Assembly (NCBI GenBank): GCA_045110335.1
Contig: JBGCGB010000002.1
Span: forward strand, 62,001-126,000
Length of the DNA stretch: 64,000 nucleotides
Origin: CALBPI01 sp045110335
GTDB lineage: Bacteria; Pseudomonadota; Gammaproteobacteria; Steroidobacterales; Woeseiaceae
Direction of reading: 5' to 3'
A program made the translations under genes and the position numbers. A model generated the notes under the pieces. The model had not been told where the DNA came from, did no database searches, and was given only the letters and a program-made list of their open reading frames with translations. This document shows positions 1 to 9,212 of the stretch, piece after piece; the first letter of the stretch is position 1; each line of letters starts with the position of its first letter.

Positions 1-164
1 CCCAGGTTGATGACCACCTGTTCGAACCCCGCATCACTCAATGCGCGTAGATGCCTGCCCAGTAACGTTTCACCGTTAACGTCAACAAGGGGCTTGGGCA
101 ACTCGTCAGTCAGCGGGCGCAAACGTTCGCCGCGACCGGCACAAAGCAATAGCGCCTGTTTCAT
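1..164 (-). CDS. murU: MurNAc-1-phosphate uridylyltransferase MurU (partial, N-terminus only)
   Basis: Only the first 54 codons lie in the window; the gene runs off the left edge. The N-terminus carries the sugar nucleotidyltransferase signature LLLCAGRGERLRPLT followed by PKPLV, the nucleotide-binding loop of NTP_transferase proteins. MurU converts N-acetylmuramate-1-phosphate and UTP to UDP-MurNAc in the cytoplasmic peptidoglycan recycling bypass. The assignment to MurU, rather than another nucleotidyltransferase such as GlmU or RmlA, rests mainly on the neighbour: its ATG overlaps the stop of amgK by the ATGA arrangement, exactly as amgK-murU pairs do in Pseudomonas. Confidence 0.8.
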   Translation of the reverse strand, partial: MKQALLLCAGRGERLRPLTDELPKPLVDVNGETLLGRHLRALSDAGFEQVVINL

Positions 165-1204
165 GGGAGCAAGCCCGGCAAACAGTGCTGCCGGATAAAA
201 TGGTCTATCCATTGAAGCTCGGGATACCGCTTGCTTACCGCCGAAATGTAACCGAGCGTGCGCGGAATGTCGGGGAGGTAGCCCCACTTGTCATCGCGCA
301 GCGCTAGCCGCGCGAAGATACCCGCTGCCTTCAATTGACGTTGGACGCCCGTCAAGTAAAACCAACGCAAACATTGCGCCTCATCAAATGGAGCAGCCAA
401 CGGAGAATCGTTAAACCAGCGCAACGCCCAGCGATCCGTCTGATCAAGTGGCCAATCGATATAACAGTCACGCAGCATCGACACCAGGTCATAAGTAAAC
501 GGACCGGCAACAGCATCTTGAAAATCAATGACCGAAACCTCGAAGTCGGCATCGACCATCAAGTTTCGCGAATGATAATCGCGGTGTACGAGGGTACAAG
601 GTTGGCTCAGTGAGTTTTTCACCAACGTATCGGTCAATCTTGACCACTCGCCGTTATCCGATGCATCCCAGTCTAATCGCAAGTGCTTCTTGCAAAGCCA
701 ATCGGGAAACAACTGCATTTCACGGCGCAACATCGCATCGTCATAGTCGGGCAAGTCCGACAAGGCGTCATGGTCAATCGCTTGCATACGGTGAATCCAT
801 CCGCCGGCTCGGTCATACATCAAATCGGCCAAAGCGGGTTCTTGCTCAAGCACCCCCAACAACGATTGATGACCGAGATCACTGAGCAAAAGAAAGCCGC
901 GCTCCAAGTCCATGGCGAAGATCATCGGCACGGCGACACCGAGTCCTTCTAGCAACTGTGCAACCGCAACAAAAGGACGACTGTCTTCAAGGTCTGCCGG
1001 CGCATCCATCAGAATGACGCTCTCACCAACATCGAGGTTACCCCGCTCATTGTTAAGCGGCGCCGTTAGTCGGGCCCGAAAATATCGTCGAAAACTGGCG
1101 TCTTCGGATGCAGACTGAACATCGCGTAGTCGAATGCCCTGCCCGGCAGCCCAGCCTAGCGCGTCCTGAAGACGGGAATCTTTGCGAGAATGCTCATCAC
1201 TCAT
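161..1204 (-). CDS. amgK: Anomeric MurNAc/GlcNAc kinase AmgK
   Basis: 347 aa, an aminoglycoside-phosphotransferase (APH)-fold sugar kinase. The catalytic loop HRDYHSRNL is at about residues 207-215 and the metal-binding aspartate motif (DFQD) at about 227-230. AmgK phosphorylates MurNAc (and GlcNAc) at the anomeric carbon; MurU then makes UDP-MurNAc, bypassing de novo synthesis from UDP-GlcNAc. The length matches the Pseudomonas enzyme (about 340 aa). It overlaps murU by 4 bp and is divergent from lptD, as in many gammaproteobacteria, leaving about 90 bp for both promoters. The main alternative is another APH-family phosphotransferase, made unlikely by the murU overlap. Confidence 0.85.
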   Translation of the reverse strand: MSDEHSRKDSRLQDALGWAAGQGIRLRDVQSASEDASFRRYFRARLTAPLNNERGNLDVGESVILMDAPADLEDSRPFVAVAQLLEGLGVAVPMIFAMDLERGFLLLSDLGHQSLLGVLEQEPALADLMYDRAGGWIHRMQAIDHDALSDLPDYDDAMLRREMQLFPDWLCKKHLRLDWDASDNGEWSRLTDTLVKNSLSQPCTLVHRDYHSRNLMVDADFEVSVIDFQDAVAGPFTYDLVSMLRDCYIDWPLDQTDRWALRWFNDSPLAAPFDEAQCLRWFYLTGVQRQLKAAGIFARLALRDDKWGYLPDIPRTLGYISAVSKRYPELQWIDHFIRQHCLPGLLP

Positions 1205-1294
1205 CCCGCTATGGTATCGCGTGCAGGGCGCTCAGCCATAGTCAATCAACACGTTGATCGAAACATCTATTACAATTCCGGCTTAGTTCGAAGA

Positions 1295-3505
1295 ATGACC
1301 GGGTGCCCCATCAACGCTAGATCGCTGTTTTTAGTCTGTCTCTGCATGACACCGCTTTGGTCGGTGACGGGCAAGGCCGACGATGAGCTACCTAGTGTGC
1401 TTTGCGAAAACACCGGCTTCAGCGCACCTGAAACCGATGCGCTGCCTATCGAAAACGAGGCATTCAACCTCGAAAGTGGCAGCGGATCAATTACCCTCGG
1501 CGGTGACGCTATTCTCAAGGATGGCGTGCGCGCATCCGGCGGCGGTTATGCCATCGAAGCGTCCGAGGGACGCTATGAGCAAGCGGCCGGGGCGCTCTCA
1601 TTGCTTGGCGACATACGCTACACGGGCATGGGCGCGGACATCGCGAGCCAGACCGCCTTGCTAGACTACCTTTATGGCAAAGTTGAGTTCAGCGATGCAG
1701 AATTTCGACTGGGGAATGGCGCCTCTCGTGGCGCGGCCGGATTGCTGCGTCTGAATCGACGCGGCAAGATTCGTTTGGAGGACGTGAGCTATACCTCTTG
1801 CCCGGAAGGCAAGGACGACTGGATCGTGCAAGCGCGCAAGATTCGGCTGGACACCGAAAACGGTGTAGGCGAAGCGAATGGGTTGTCGCTCCGCTTTAAA
1901 GGTATTCCGGTTTTGTACGCGCCCTATTTGTCGTTTCCGATCAGCGCACAACGCAAGACAGGATTCTTGTTACCCAGAATCGGTCAATCCACACGCAACG
2001 GCGTAGACATAGCAGCACCATGGTATTGGAATATCGCACCTGCATTCGATGCGACTTTTACGCCAAGAATCTTGTCACGACGTGGCGTGCAACTAGGGAC
2101 GGAATTCCGTTATTTAACCAAGCGCAGTACCGGCACGATGCAAGCCGTCTACCTACCCGGTGATGACCTCACCGGTCTTGATCGCACGCTGTTCGAATGG
2201 CAAAACCAAACTGATTTCGCATCCCGCTGGCGCGCTTTCATTGACGTCACCGATGTGTCTGATAATGCCTATCTGGAGGATCTGGGTGGCAGTTTGAGTA
2301 GTGCGGCCGCCACGCACCTCAATCGAAGTGTCGGTTTGCGCTACCTGGGCACGCGCACCACCGCGGAGGCGCGACTCACCCATTATCAAACCATCGATCA
2401 GTTGATTGGACCCGCAGACGTGCCCTACCGACTACTGCCGGCGGTGCGCGTCGACAGCCGATATCCGGACTTACCGCTGGGCATCGAACTGGGCTTGAAC
2501 GCCGAGCTCACCGGGTTTGATCGGGATGTCGGTGTCACGGGTGCGCGCTATCACGTAGCGCCATCCATCTCGTTACCCATCGAGAACAGCGGCTTCTATC
2601 TGGAGCCGCGCCTTCAATGGATGTACACGCATTACAAACTCGATGAAGATTCGACAACGGGTGATACGTCTTTGACGCGGAGCATGCCGATTGCAGAATT
2701 TCGCACGGGTATCAGGCTCGAACGGGAACTCTCTGATGGCAACCTACGGCAGACGCTGGAACCCCATCTTTATTATGTTCATGTGCCATTCCGCGACCAA
2801 AACGATATTCCCGTGTTCGACACCATCCAACCCATTGCCAGTATCGAACAACTGTATCGCAACAATCGCTTCGTCGGCCTGGATCGAATTGGCGATACCG
2901 ATCAAGTTACGGTCGGTGTGACGACGCGGCTCATTAATAGCGACGACGGCAAAGCCATTCTTACCGCCACATTGGGGCAAAGCCGGTATCTTTCGTCGCA
3001 AACCGTTGCATTGCCGGGCCTGACAGACACCACCGGGAACTCGTCAGATTATATCGCCGAACTCAGACTGGCAGTTTGGGGCAACTGGAATATCGATGTC
3101 GCCCAGCAGTGGAACTCTGAGAGTAACCGCACCACCAAGTCGGAAATCCGGCTGCAATACCTCCCCGGTCGTAATCGAGTCGTCAATATCGGCTATCGGT
3201 TCCGGCGCGACTCAATCGATCAAGGTGATATTTCATGGTCATGGCCAATTTCATCGCGTTGGAACGCCGTTGGACGGTATAATTACTCTTTCCGCGAAGA
3301 AACGACACTCGAGCGCTTTGTAGGATTTGAGTACCAAAGCTGCTGTTGGGGGCTGAGTATCGTTTCCCGCCGGTTTATCAGCCGACGCGATGGCACATCA
3401 GATAGCGCCATCGCCATTCAGCTGGAACTCAAGGGTCTAAGCAGTGTCGGAGACCCTGTAAACCAGTTGCTGGAACGTGGCATTCTGGGTTATGGAAATC
3501 GCTAG
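1295..3505 (+). CDS. lptD: LPS-assembly outer-membrane protein LptD
   Basis: 736 aa from the chosen ATG at 1295. A longer reading frame opens at 1190, but only the 1295 start places a signal peptide (SLFLVCLCMTPLWSVTGKA) at the N-terminus. The mature protein starts with an OstA/LptA-like jellyroll region (about residues 40-190, including the AGLLRLNRRGKIRLEDVSYT stretch) followed by the LptD beta-barrel. The cysteine pattern matches E. coli LptD: one near the mature N-terminus (LCENTG), one after the jellyroll (SCPEGKDDW) and an adjacent pair near the C-terminus (SCCWG), which form the inter-domain disulfides. LptD with LptE inserts LPS into the outer leaflet. First gene of the lptD-surA-pdxA-rsmA-apaG-apaH series. 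Confidence 0.95.
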   Translation: MTGCPINARSLFLVCLCMTPLWSVTGKADDELPSVLCENTGFSAPETDALPIENEAFNLESGSGSITLGGDAILKDGVRASGGGYAIEASEGRYEQAAGALSLLGDIRYTGMGADIASQTALLDYLYGKVEFSDAEFRLGNGASRGAAGLLRLNRRGKIRLEDVSYTSCPEGKDDWIVQARKIRLDTENGVGEANGLSLRFKGIPVLYAPYLSFPISAQRKTGFLLPRIGQSTRNGVDIAAPWYWNIAPAFDATFTPRILSRRGVQLGTEFRYLTKRSTGTMQAVYLPGDDLTGLDRTLFEWQNQTDFASRWRAFIDVTDVSDNAYLEDLGGSLSSAAATHLNRSVGLRYLGTRTTAEARLTHYQTIDQLIGPADVPYRLLPAVRVDSRYPDLPLGIELGLNAELTGFDRDVGVTGARYHVAPSISLPIENSGFYLEPRLQWMYTHYKLDEDSTTGDTSLTRSMPIAEFRTGIRLERELSDGNLRQTLEPHLYYVHVPFRDQNDIPVFDTIQPIASIEQLYRNNRFVGLDRIGDTDQVTVGVTTRLINSDDGKAILTATLGQSRYLSSQTVALPGLTDTTGNSSDYIAELRLAVWGNWNIDVAQQWNSESNRTTKSEIRLQYLPGRNRVVNIGYRFRRDSIDQGDISWSWPISSRWNAVGRYNYSFREETTLERFVGFEYQSCCWGLSIVSRRFISRRDGTSDSAIAIQLELKGLSSVGDPVNQLLERGILGYGNR

Positions 3506-3536
3506 ACCGAGATCAACAATTGAGAAACACACGAAT

Positions 3537-4829
3537 ATGATCGATCGAATTTTAATTTTTCTCGCCGGCATCTTTCTGGCGTCATCTGTCATGGCTCAAC
3601 AAGCCGCTGAGAGAGTCTCTTTGGACAGTATCGTTGCCGTTGTGAATGACGGCGTGGTACTGCGCAGCGAATTGACCTCGCAAACCAAAGCCATCGTTGA
3701 TCGACTCAAAGAATCGGGACAGGCGTTGCCACCGGAGAGCGTGCTTGAGGAACAGATCCTCGAACGTTTGATCGTCAATCAGCTGCAGCTTCAGCGCGCA
3801 GAGCGCATGGGCATTCGCGTATCCGATGAGATCCTCAACAATGCACTGGCGGATGTCGCGCGTCGTAACCAGATTCCATTCGAAGAACTGCCACAAGTGA
3901 TGCAGGCACAAGGACTCTCCTACTCTACTTACCGCCAGGATATGCGCGAACAGCTGATCATGGATCAGCTGCGACAGGTCGAAGTGTTCCGTCGTATCAA
4001 TGTGACAGACCGCGAGCTCCAACAATGCCTCGCGCGTAATGCAGATAGTTTCGGCGCCAATGCCGAGTTTAATCTTTCACACATTTTGATTGGCGTACCC
4101 GGCACAGCCACCGCTGCTCAGTTTCGGGCAGCCGAAGAAAAAGCGAATCAACTTTATGCACAGCTGACTAATGGCGCCGATTTTTCTGCATTGGCCATCG
4201 CCAATTCAGACAGCGAAACCAGTCTAGAAGGCGGCGCGCTGGGCTGGCGTAGCGGCACGCAAATTCCAACCTTGTTTATCGAAGCCGTGCGTGAAATGGC
4301 GGATGGCGACGTTGCGCCGCCCATTCGTAGCGGCAGCGGCTACAACCTGATTCGTCTCAATGAAACACGCGGCATTACCGGGCGTAGCGAAATTGAGCAA
4401 ACACAGGTTCGACACATTCTGGTGTCACCGAACGAAATTCTGGACGAAGCTGCTGCCAAGCAAAAGCTTGAAGATATTCGCGCCAGGATTGTTGACGGGG
4501 AAGACTTCTCCGACCTTGCCAAGCTCAACTCCGATGATCCGGGCTCCGGCAACCTTGGCGGTGATCTCGGCTGGACAGAAGCCGGTATTTTTGTACCCGA
4601 GTTTACTGAGGTCGTTGATCAACTTGAGCTGAACCAGCTCTCCGAAGTCTTCCGTTCGCGGTTTGGATTCCACATCATGGAAGTCACCGGTCGTCGGGTT
4701 TACGACAATACCGATGAAGTAAAACGTAACGAATGTGCGCTCAGCTTACGCAACGCACGTGTCGGTGAAGAAACCGAGCTATGGCTGCGACGGATGCGCG
4801 ACGAGGCATTCGTCGACAAACGCATCTAA
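3537..4829 (+). CDS. surA: Periplasmic chaperone/peptidyl-prolyl isomerase SurA
   Basis: 430 aa from ATG 3537, which immediately precedes a signal peptide (IDRILIFLAGIFLASSVMA); the frame is open further upstream into the lptD 3' end, but that would bury the signal. After the SurA_N chaperone domain (SIVAVVNDGVVLRSEL onward) come two parvulin (PpiC) domains, at about residues 180-270 and 290-385, each beginning with a HIL motif (HILIGVPG, HILVSP) and containing a GG-LGW signature. SurA escorts unfolded outer-membrane proteins, including LptD, through the periplasm, so its place right after lptD is functionally coherent. The start lies 31 bp after the lptD stop, consistent with one operon. Confidence 0.96.
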   Translation: MIDRILIFLAGIFLASSVMAQQAAERVSLDSIVAVVNDGVVLRSELTSQTKAIVDRLKESGQALPPESVLEEQILERLIVNQLQLQRAERMGIRVSDEILNNALADVARRNQIPFEELPQVMQAQGLSYSTYRQDMREQLIMDQLRQVEVFRRINVTDRELQQCLARNADSFGANAEFNLSHILIGVPGTATAAQFRAAEEKANQLYAQLTNGADFSALAIANSDSETSLEGGALGWRSGTQIPTLFIEAVREMADGDVAPPIRSGSGYNLIRLNETRGITGRSEIEQTQVRHILVSPNEILDEAAAKQKLEDIRARIVDGEDFSDLAKLNSDDPGSGNLGGDLGWTEAGIFVPEFTEVVDQLELNQLSEVFRSRFGFHIMEVTGRRVYDNTDEVKRNECALSLRNARVGEETELWLRRMRDEAFVDKRI

Positions 4830-4835
4830 CGCGAT

Positions 4836-5813
4836 ATGGTCATCGCCCTAACAACCGGCGAACCCGCCGGCATCGGGCCGGAAATCTGTGTCGCTGCGGC
4901 GATGGAATCGTTGCCGGCGCCCATCGTCGCCATTGGTGACCCCGAGGTTTTAGCCGCGCGTGCACGGCTCATCAATGCCAATTTGACACTGGTGCCAGCC
5001 GAAGAAAAAATGTCAACCGAACACCAGCCCGGACGACTGCCTTATCTGGCAACACCATTTGCCGTACCGGATTGCCTCGGTGTGTTGCACACCGAGAATG
5101 CCCAGGCGTTGCTGGATGGTCTGGACCTCGCGGTCGCGGGATGCCTTTCCGGACGATTCTCGGCGATGGTCACAGCGCCGCTACAGAAAAGTATCATCGC
5201 AGATGCAGGTGTCAACTTCAGCGGACATACCGAGTATTTAGCGGAGCGCTGTGGTACCAAACTGCCCGTCATGTTGCTTGCTGGAAAAACGATTCGGGTT
5301 GCGCTAGCCACCACGCATATGCCGCTGCGCGCAGTGCCCGACGCACTCACCGATCAATTACTAACGGACACAATCGACGTTCTCTACGAAGACCTGAAAA
5401 CGAAATTTTCACTAACCTCACCTGAGATCGCTGTTTGCGGCCTAAACCCGCATGCGGGCGAGGGCGGCCATCTTGGTCATGAAGATGATGCCATTATTGC
5501 ACCGGTCATCGCACGACAACGCGAAGCAGGCCGCAACATTCACGGCCCCTACCCCGCGGATACGATTTTCAATCATGCCGGCGAAAATGCCGACGCCATC
5601 TTGGCGATGTATCACGACCAGGGCTTGCCGGTCATCAAATTTGCAGGCTTCGGTGATATCGTCAACATCACACTAGGTTTGCCCATCATCAGAACGTCCG
5701 TTGATCACGGTAGTGCACTGAACATCGCCGGCACTGGCAAAGCCAGTGCAACCAGCCTGATCTCTGCGATTGAGCTAGCTGCCGAATTGTCACGTTCTTC
5801 AACGACAGTCTAG
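4836..5813 (+). CDS. pdxA: 4-hydroxythreonine-4-phosphate dehydrogenase PdxA
   Basis: 325 aa. Catalyses NAD(P)-dependent oxidation of 4-phosphohydroxy-L-threonine in the DXP-dependent pyridoxal-5'-phosphate pathway. The N-terminal TTGEPAGIGPEI is the family hallmark; the divalent metal histidines are in ATTHMPLR, LNPHAGEGG and AMYHDQGLP. Length is normal (E. coli 329 aa). It begins six bases after the surA stop and its stop codon overlaps the GTG start of rsmA by one base, so it is almost certainly cotranscribed with both. Confidence 0.96.
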   Translation: MVIALTTGEPAGIGPEICVAAAMESLPAPIVAIGDPEVLAARARLINANLTLVPAEEKMSTEHQPGRLPYLATPFAVPDCLGVLHTENAQALLDGLDLAVAGCLSGRFSAMVTAPLQKSIIADAGVNFSGHTEYLAERCGTKLPVMLLAGKTIRVALATTHMPLRAVPDALTDQLLTDTIDVLYEDLKTKFSLTSPEIAVCGLNPHAGEGGHLGHEDDAIIAPVIARQREAGRNIHGPYPADTIFNHAGENADAILAMYHDQGLPVIKFAGFGDIVNITLGLPIIRTSVDHGSALNIAGTGKASATSLISAIELAAELSRSSTTV

Positions 5814-6583
5814 TGGCACATCGGGCACGAAAACGTTTCGGTCAAAATTTTCTCGTTGATGCAACAATCATCGACCGAATACTCAAGGCAATCCATCCTC
5901 AGTCCGATGATCATATTGTTGAGATAGGACCCGGACAAGGCGCACTGACCGGTTGGCTTGGCCGACAAGCGCGCAGGCTCACTGTGGTTGAAATTGATCG
6001 GGATCTGGTGGCTACACTGGAAAAGCAGTATGGCGATGACCCCAAAGTGCAAGTGGTATCCGGCGACGCATTGAAAGTTGATTTCCGTCAGTTCGGCGAT
6101 GCGATGCGCATCGTCGGCAATTTGCCCTACAACATCTCCACCCCACTGCTGTTTCATTTTGCACAATATCTGGACCAGATTCATGACATGCATTTCATGC
6201 TGCAACGCGAAGTTGTCCAACGTTTGGTGGCAGAGCCGGGCAGCAAGACCTTTGGGCGCCTGTCGGTCATGATCCAAAGCCGGTTCGACGCCACACCTTT
6301 GTTCGATATTGGCCCTGAGGCATTTAATCCAGCGCCGAAAGTCTGGTCAGCCATGGTGCGCCTGACGCCGCGTCAGTCTCCTATCCACATCCAAAACGAA
6401 TCACTGTTCAGCCGGGTGGTCACGCAAGCCTTCTCGCAGCGCCGAAAGACACTGAGAAACTCGCTTAGACAAATGGCTGACAGCGTTTTGATCGAAGCAG
6501 CCGGCATCGATCCTGCGGCAAGACCGGAAACCCTAAGCGTCGAAGCATTTGCCGAACTTGCGAACCTTCTGGATACTAAATGA
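5813..6583 (+). CDS. rsmA: 16S rRNA dimethyladenosine transferase RsmA (KsgA)
   Basis: 256 aa, GTG start overlapping the pdxA stop by one base. SAM-dependent methyltransferase that N6-dimethylates two adjacent adenosines in the 3' terminal helix of 16S rRNA, a late 30S maturation step. Motifs seen: FGQNFL near the N-terminus, the SAM-binding EIGPGQGALT (motif I) and NLPYNIS (motif IV, the NLPY catalytic signature). Length and motif order match KsgA of E. coli (273 aa). The first in-frame alternative ATG would remove the FGQNFL motif, so GTG is the right start. Confidence 0.96.
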   Translation: MAHRARKRFGQNFLVDATIIDRILKAIHPQSDDHIVEIGPGQGALTGWLGRQARRLTVVEIDRDLVATLEKQYGDDPKVQVVSGDALKVDFRQFGDAMRIVGNLPYNISTPLLFHFAQYLDQIHDMHFMLQREVVQRLVAEPGSKTFGRLSVMIQSRFDATPLFDIGPEAFNPAPKVWSAMVRLTPRQSPIHIQNESLFSRVVTQAFSQRRKTLRNSLRQMADSVLIEAAGIDPAARPETLSVEAFAELANLLDTK

Positions 6584-6619
6584 TTGCGCTACCGCTCGTG
6601 CTTTGTTCAAATGATATCG

Positions 6620-6997
6620 ATGACTGAAGCCCAACCCATTTCGATCCGTGTCCAAACACGCTTTTTGGAAGACCAAAGCGAACCGCAATCCGATCGCTAT
6701 GTCTTCGCCTATACGATCCGGATCGCCAATGTTGGCAGTCAAACGGCGCAATTGCGACGACGCCATTGGGTAATCACGGATAGCAATGGCAAAGTTCAGG
6801 AAGTGCGTGGAGATGGCGTTGTCGGCGAGCAACCTACGTTGAGCCCTGGTAGTGAGTTTGAGTACAGTTCCGGCGCGATCATCGAGACACCGGTCGGCAG
6901 CATGCAAGGTAGTTACGAAATGCATGGTGCCGATGGCAATGCATTTGAGGCGCCCATCCAACCCTTCACGCTAGCGGTACCGGGCATCCTGCAGTAA
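6620..6997 (+). CDS. apaG: ApaG-like FN3-fold protein
   Basis: 125 aa from ATG 6620; in-frame starts at 6611 (ATG) and 6584 (TTG) would add 3 or 12 residues. I prefer 6620 because it gives the same length as E. coli ApaG (125 aa) and aligns its first residues with the family, though no start has a good Shine-Dalgarno sequence. Diagnostic stretches are RYVFAYTIRI, GDGVVGEQP, and the C-terminal SGAIIETPVGSMQGSYEM. ApaG (formerly CorD) is a conserved cytoplasmic fibronectin-III-like protein of unclear biochemical role, almost always encoded between rsmA and apaH, as here. Confidence 0.93.
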   Translation: MTEAQPISIRVQTRFLEDQSEPQSDRYVFAYTIRIANVGSQTAQLRRRHWVITDSNGKVQEVRGDGVVGEQPTLSPGSEFEYSSGAIIETPVGSMQGSYEMHGADGNAFEAPIQPFTLAVPGILQ

Positions 6998-7008
6998 CCT
7001 TTGGTCGC

Positions 7009-7830
7009 ATGGCTATCTATGCGATCGGCGATGTGCAGGGCTGTTACGACCCGCTGCTGCGATTACTGAGTAAAATCAAATTTGATCCGGACCACGACAC
7101 GCTCTGGCTGACCGGAGATCTCGTCAATCGCGGACCACATTCGCTGGCGACATTAAGATTTCTTCATGGTCTCGGCGATAGCGTTGTCACGGTGCTCGGC
7201 AACCATGATCTACACCTGCTGGCACTAGCCGAAAAGCCGTCCAAGAGCCTGTTAAGAAAACGCAGTGACTTGAACGCCATTTTGGAAGCGCCGGATGCCG
7301 ACATTCTGTTGCGTTGGTTGCGACACCGCCCACTCCTGCATCACGACAAAGCGCTTAACAAGGTGCTTGTGCATGCTGGCATCCTGCCACGATGGTCCAT
7401 TAGGAAAGCCGGTCGAAGAGCGGCCGAAGTCGAGGCGGTTTTGCGAAGTGACCAACATCACGAGTTGCTTCAAAAACTCTATGGTGACAAGCCTGCGCTT
7501 TGGCATGGTGACTTGACCGGTATTACGCGTTGGCGCTATATCATCAATGTGTTCACACGCATGCGTATGCTGACCCGCAAAGGCGGCCTCGACCTAAAAA
7601 CCAAAGGTACACCAGAGTCTGCCGGCGAACAGGCGCATGCCTGGTATTGCGTGCCCCATAAACGTGGCGATACCGAGGTCATTTTTGGTCACTGGTCCGC
7701 AGTTGGATATTTTCGACGGCATGGCGTCGTCAGCCTCGACACCGGATGCGTGTGGGGTCGCAGTTTGACGGCCATTCGTATCGATGAACAAGATTCACAA
7801 CCGGTGGGATTAGATTGTTCCGGGCATTAA
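7009..7830 (+). CDS. apaH: Symmetrical bis(5'-nucleosyl)-tetraphosphatase ApaH
   Basis: 273 aa metallophosphoesterase that splits Ap4A symmetrically to two ADP and also decaps Np4-capped RNA in other bacteria. The phosphoesterase motifs are in order: GDVQGCYDPL (residues about 6-15), GDLVNRGPHS (about 38-47) and GNHDLHLL (about 64-71), with a later HAGI motif. It starts 11 bp after apaG. The length matches E. coli ApaH (280 aa). The last member of the classical block; the kynurenine genes follow on the same strand with only about 55 bp between. Confidence 0.95.
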   Translation: MAIYAIGDVQGCYDPLLRLLSKIKFDPDHDTLWLTGDLVNRGPHSLATLRFLHGLGDSVVTVLGNHDLHLLALAEKPSKSLLRKRSDLNAILEAPDADILLRWLRHRPLLHHDKALNKVLVHAGILPRWSIRKAGRRAAEVEAVLRSDQHHELLQKLYGDKPALWHGDLTGITRWRYIINVFTRMRMLTRKGGLDLKTKGTPESAGEQAHAWYCVPHKRGDTEVIFGHWSAVGYFRRHGVVSLDTGCVWGRSLTAIRIDEQDSQPVGLDCSGH

Positions 7831-7885
7831 CCCTCAACCGGTACGGGTGCGCTACAATCTAGCCATCAAAACAATTGCCAGAATT

Positions 7886-8434
7886 ATGCGAGATACCTCA
7901 ACCGAAAAACCCGCGATGCCGCCCTTGTTTGCGTTCGACCTAAAAGGCTGGATTGAACGCCATCGACACTTGTTACAGCCACCGGTTTGTAATCAACAAA
8001 TTTTCGAAGACTCAGGTTTCATCGTCATGATTGTCGGCGGTCCGAACTCGCGCGATGACTATCATTATGACGAGGGCGAGGAATTTTTCTATCAGATCGA
8101 AGGTAGCATGCTGCTGAGAACCATGCAGAATGACCAACGTGTGGACGTGACGATCAATGAAGGTCAAATTCTGCTGCTACCAGCGCGCGTTCCCCATTCC
8201 CCACAGCGGTTCGAAAATACCGTAGGGCTGGTGATTGAGCGACAACGTGCTACGCATGAGCTAGACGGCTTCATGTGGTTTTGCGACGAGTGCGACCATT
8301 TGCTGTACGAAGAGTACCTGCATATCGATGACATCGTGAACCAATTGCCTCCCGTGTTCGATCGCTTTTATAACAATCCGGCACACCTCACTTGCGACCG
8401 GTGCGGCCATAAGAAAGCGACGAATGGCGACTAG
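7886..8434 (+). CDS. nbaC: 3-hydroxyanthranilate 3,4-dioxygenase
   Basis: 182 aa from ATG 7886 (an upstream GTG at 7847 would add 13 residues with no family match). Cupin-fold Fe(II) ring-cleavage dioxygenase that converts 3-hydroxyanthranilate to 2-amino-3-carboxymuconate semialdehyde, which cyclises to quinolinate for de novo NAD. The active-site region YHYDEGEEFFYQIEG supplies His and Glu ligands, with the later histidine in PARVPHSPQR. The C-terminus has the bacterial rubredoxin-like CDEC ... CDRC metal site. Fourth enzymatic step of the pathway formed with the next three genes. Confidence 0.93.
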   Translation: MRDTSTEKPAMPPLFAFDLKGWIERHRHLLQPPVCNQQIFEDSGFIVMIVGGPNSRDDYHYDEGEEFFYQIEGSMLLRTMQNDQRVDVTINEGQILLLPARVPHSPQRFENTVGLVIERQRATHELDGFMWFCDECDHLLYEEYLHIDDIVNQLPPVFDRFYNNPAHLTCDRCGHKKATNGD

Positions 8435-9212
8435 CATGCACCGTTCAGGAAAAAGCTTGGCGAGGCGACTGAATTTTGACGGGCAACAGCCCAGCTACTA
8501 CGGTGTTGCGCGTGCTGAAGCGACGCCAATGAAGGCCGGAAGCTTTGTTGGCGACACTCGTCTAGGTGGTAGTTGCAATGCGAGCACGCTTACCTTGAAT
8601 CCGCATTGTCATGGGACTCACACCGAGTGTATTGGCCATGTCGTTGACCGGCGCTTGCATGCGTTGGACGTGATTCCCAGTGCATTGCTAAAGGCTAAAC
8701 TCGTCAGCCTTAGAAGCGTCGCTGCTAGCCGTTGCACCGAGCAGCTCGCCGCAGCAACACAACCGGGCGATCGTGTTTTGACGCTCGCAGCGTTGCATGA
8801 CGCACTGGATGAGACACATCCCATTGAAGCACTGATCATTCGCACTCGCCCGAATCCATTGACCAAACGCACACAACAATACACCGACAGTGGCGACTAC
8901 CCGTTCTTCACCCGCACTGCCGTCGACTGGATGGTTGAACAAGATATTCAACACCTGCTTATCGACACACCTTCGTTGGACCGTCTAGATGATCAGGGTG
9001 CGCTTGAGCTCCACCGGCGTTTCTGGCGGCTGCCCCAGTCAGGTGGCCGGTTGGGTCGCCAGTCGCGCCGCAAAGCCACCATTACCGAGATGATCTATGT
9101 TGAAAACAAGATCTCCGATGGCGATTACCTGCTCGCCCTGCAGCCTGCCCCGTTTAGCGGAGATGCCACGCCGAGCAACCCCACGATTTTCCCACCGAGC
9201 ACCGAACTATGA
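8424..9212 (+). CDS. Cyclase-family arylformamidase (KynB-like)
   Basis: 262 aa, overlapping the preceding gene by 11 bp and the next by 4 bp. It belongs to the cyclase/metal-dependent hydrolase family: the stretch LNPHCHGTHTECIGHV contains the HxGTHxE/D metal-binding signature of KynB kynurenine formamidases. Given its position between 3-hydroxyanthranilate dioxygenase and kynureninase, it most likely hydrolyses N-formylkynurenine to kynurenine and formate. It is longer than typical KynB (about 210 aa) and the motif ends in Glu rather than Asp, so it may be a separate branch of the family. Substrate is inferred from context; the fold assignment is firm. Confidence 0.78.
   Translation: MATSMHRSGKSLARRLNFDGQQPSYYGVARAEATPMKAGSFVGDTRLGGSCNASTLTLNPHCHGTHTECIGHVVDRRLHALDVIPSALLKAKLVSLRSVAASRCTEQLAAATQPGDRVLTLAALHDALDETHPIEALIIRTRPNPLTKRTQQYTDSGDYPFFTRTAVDWMVEQDIQHLLIDTPSLDRLDDQGALELHRRFWRLPQSGGRLGRQSRRKATITEMIYVENKISDGDYLLALQPAPFSGDATPSNPTIFPPSTEL

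Noticed and set aside
1190..1294. Longer lptD start overlapping amgK
   Set aside because: Would put 35 non-signal residues ahead of a clear signal peptide and overlap the divergent gene.
3582..4025. 147-codon minus-strand frame inside surA
   Set aside because: Shadow of the surA coding strand, with no start signal; surA is unambiguous.
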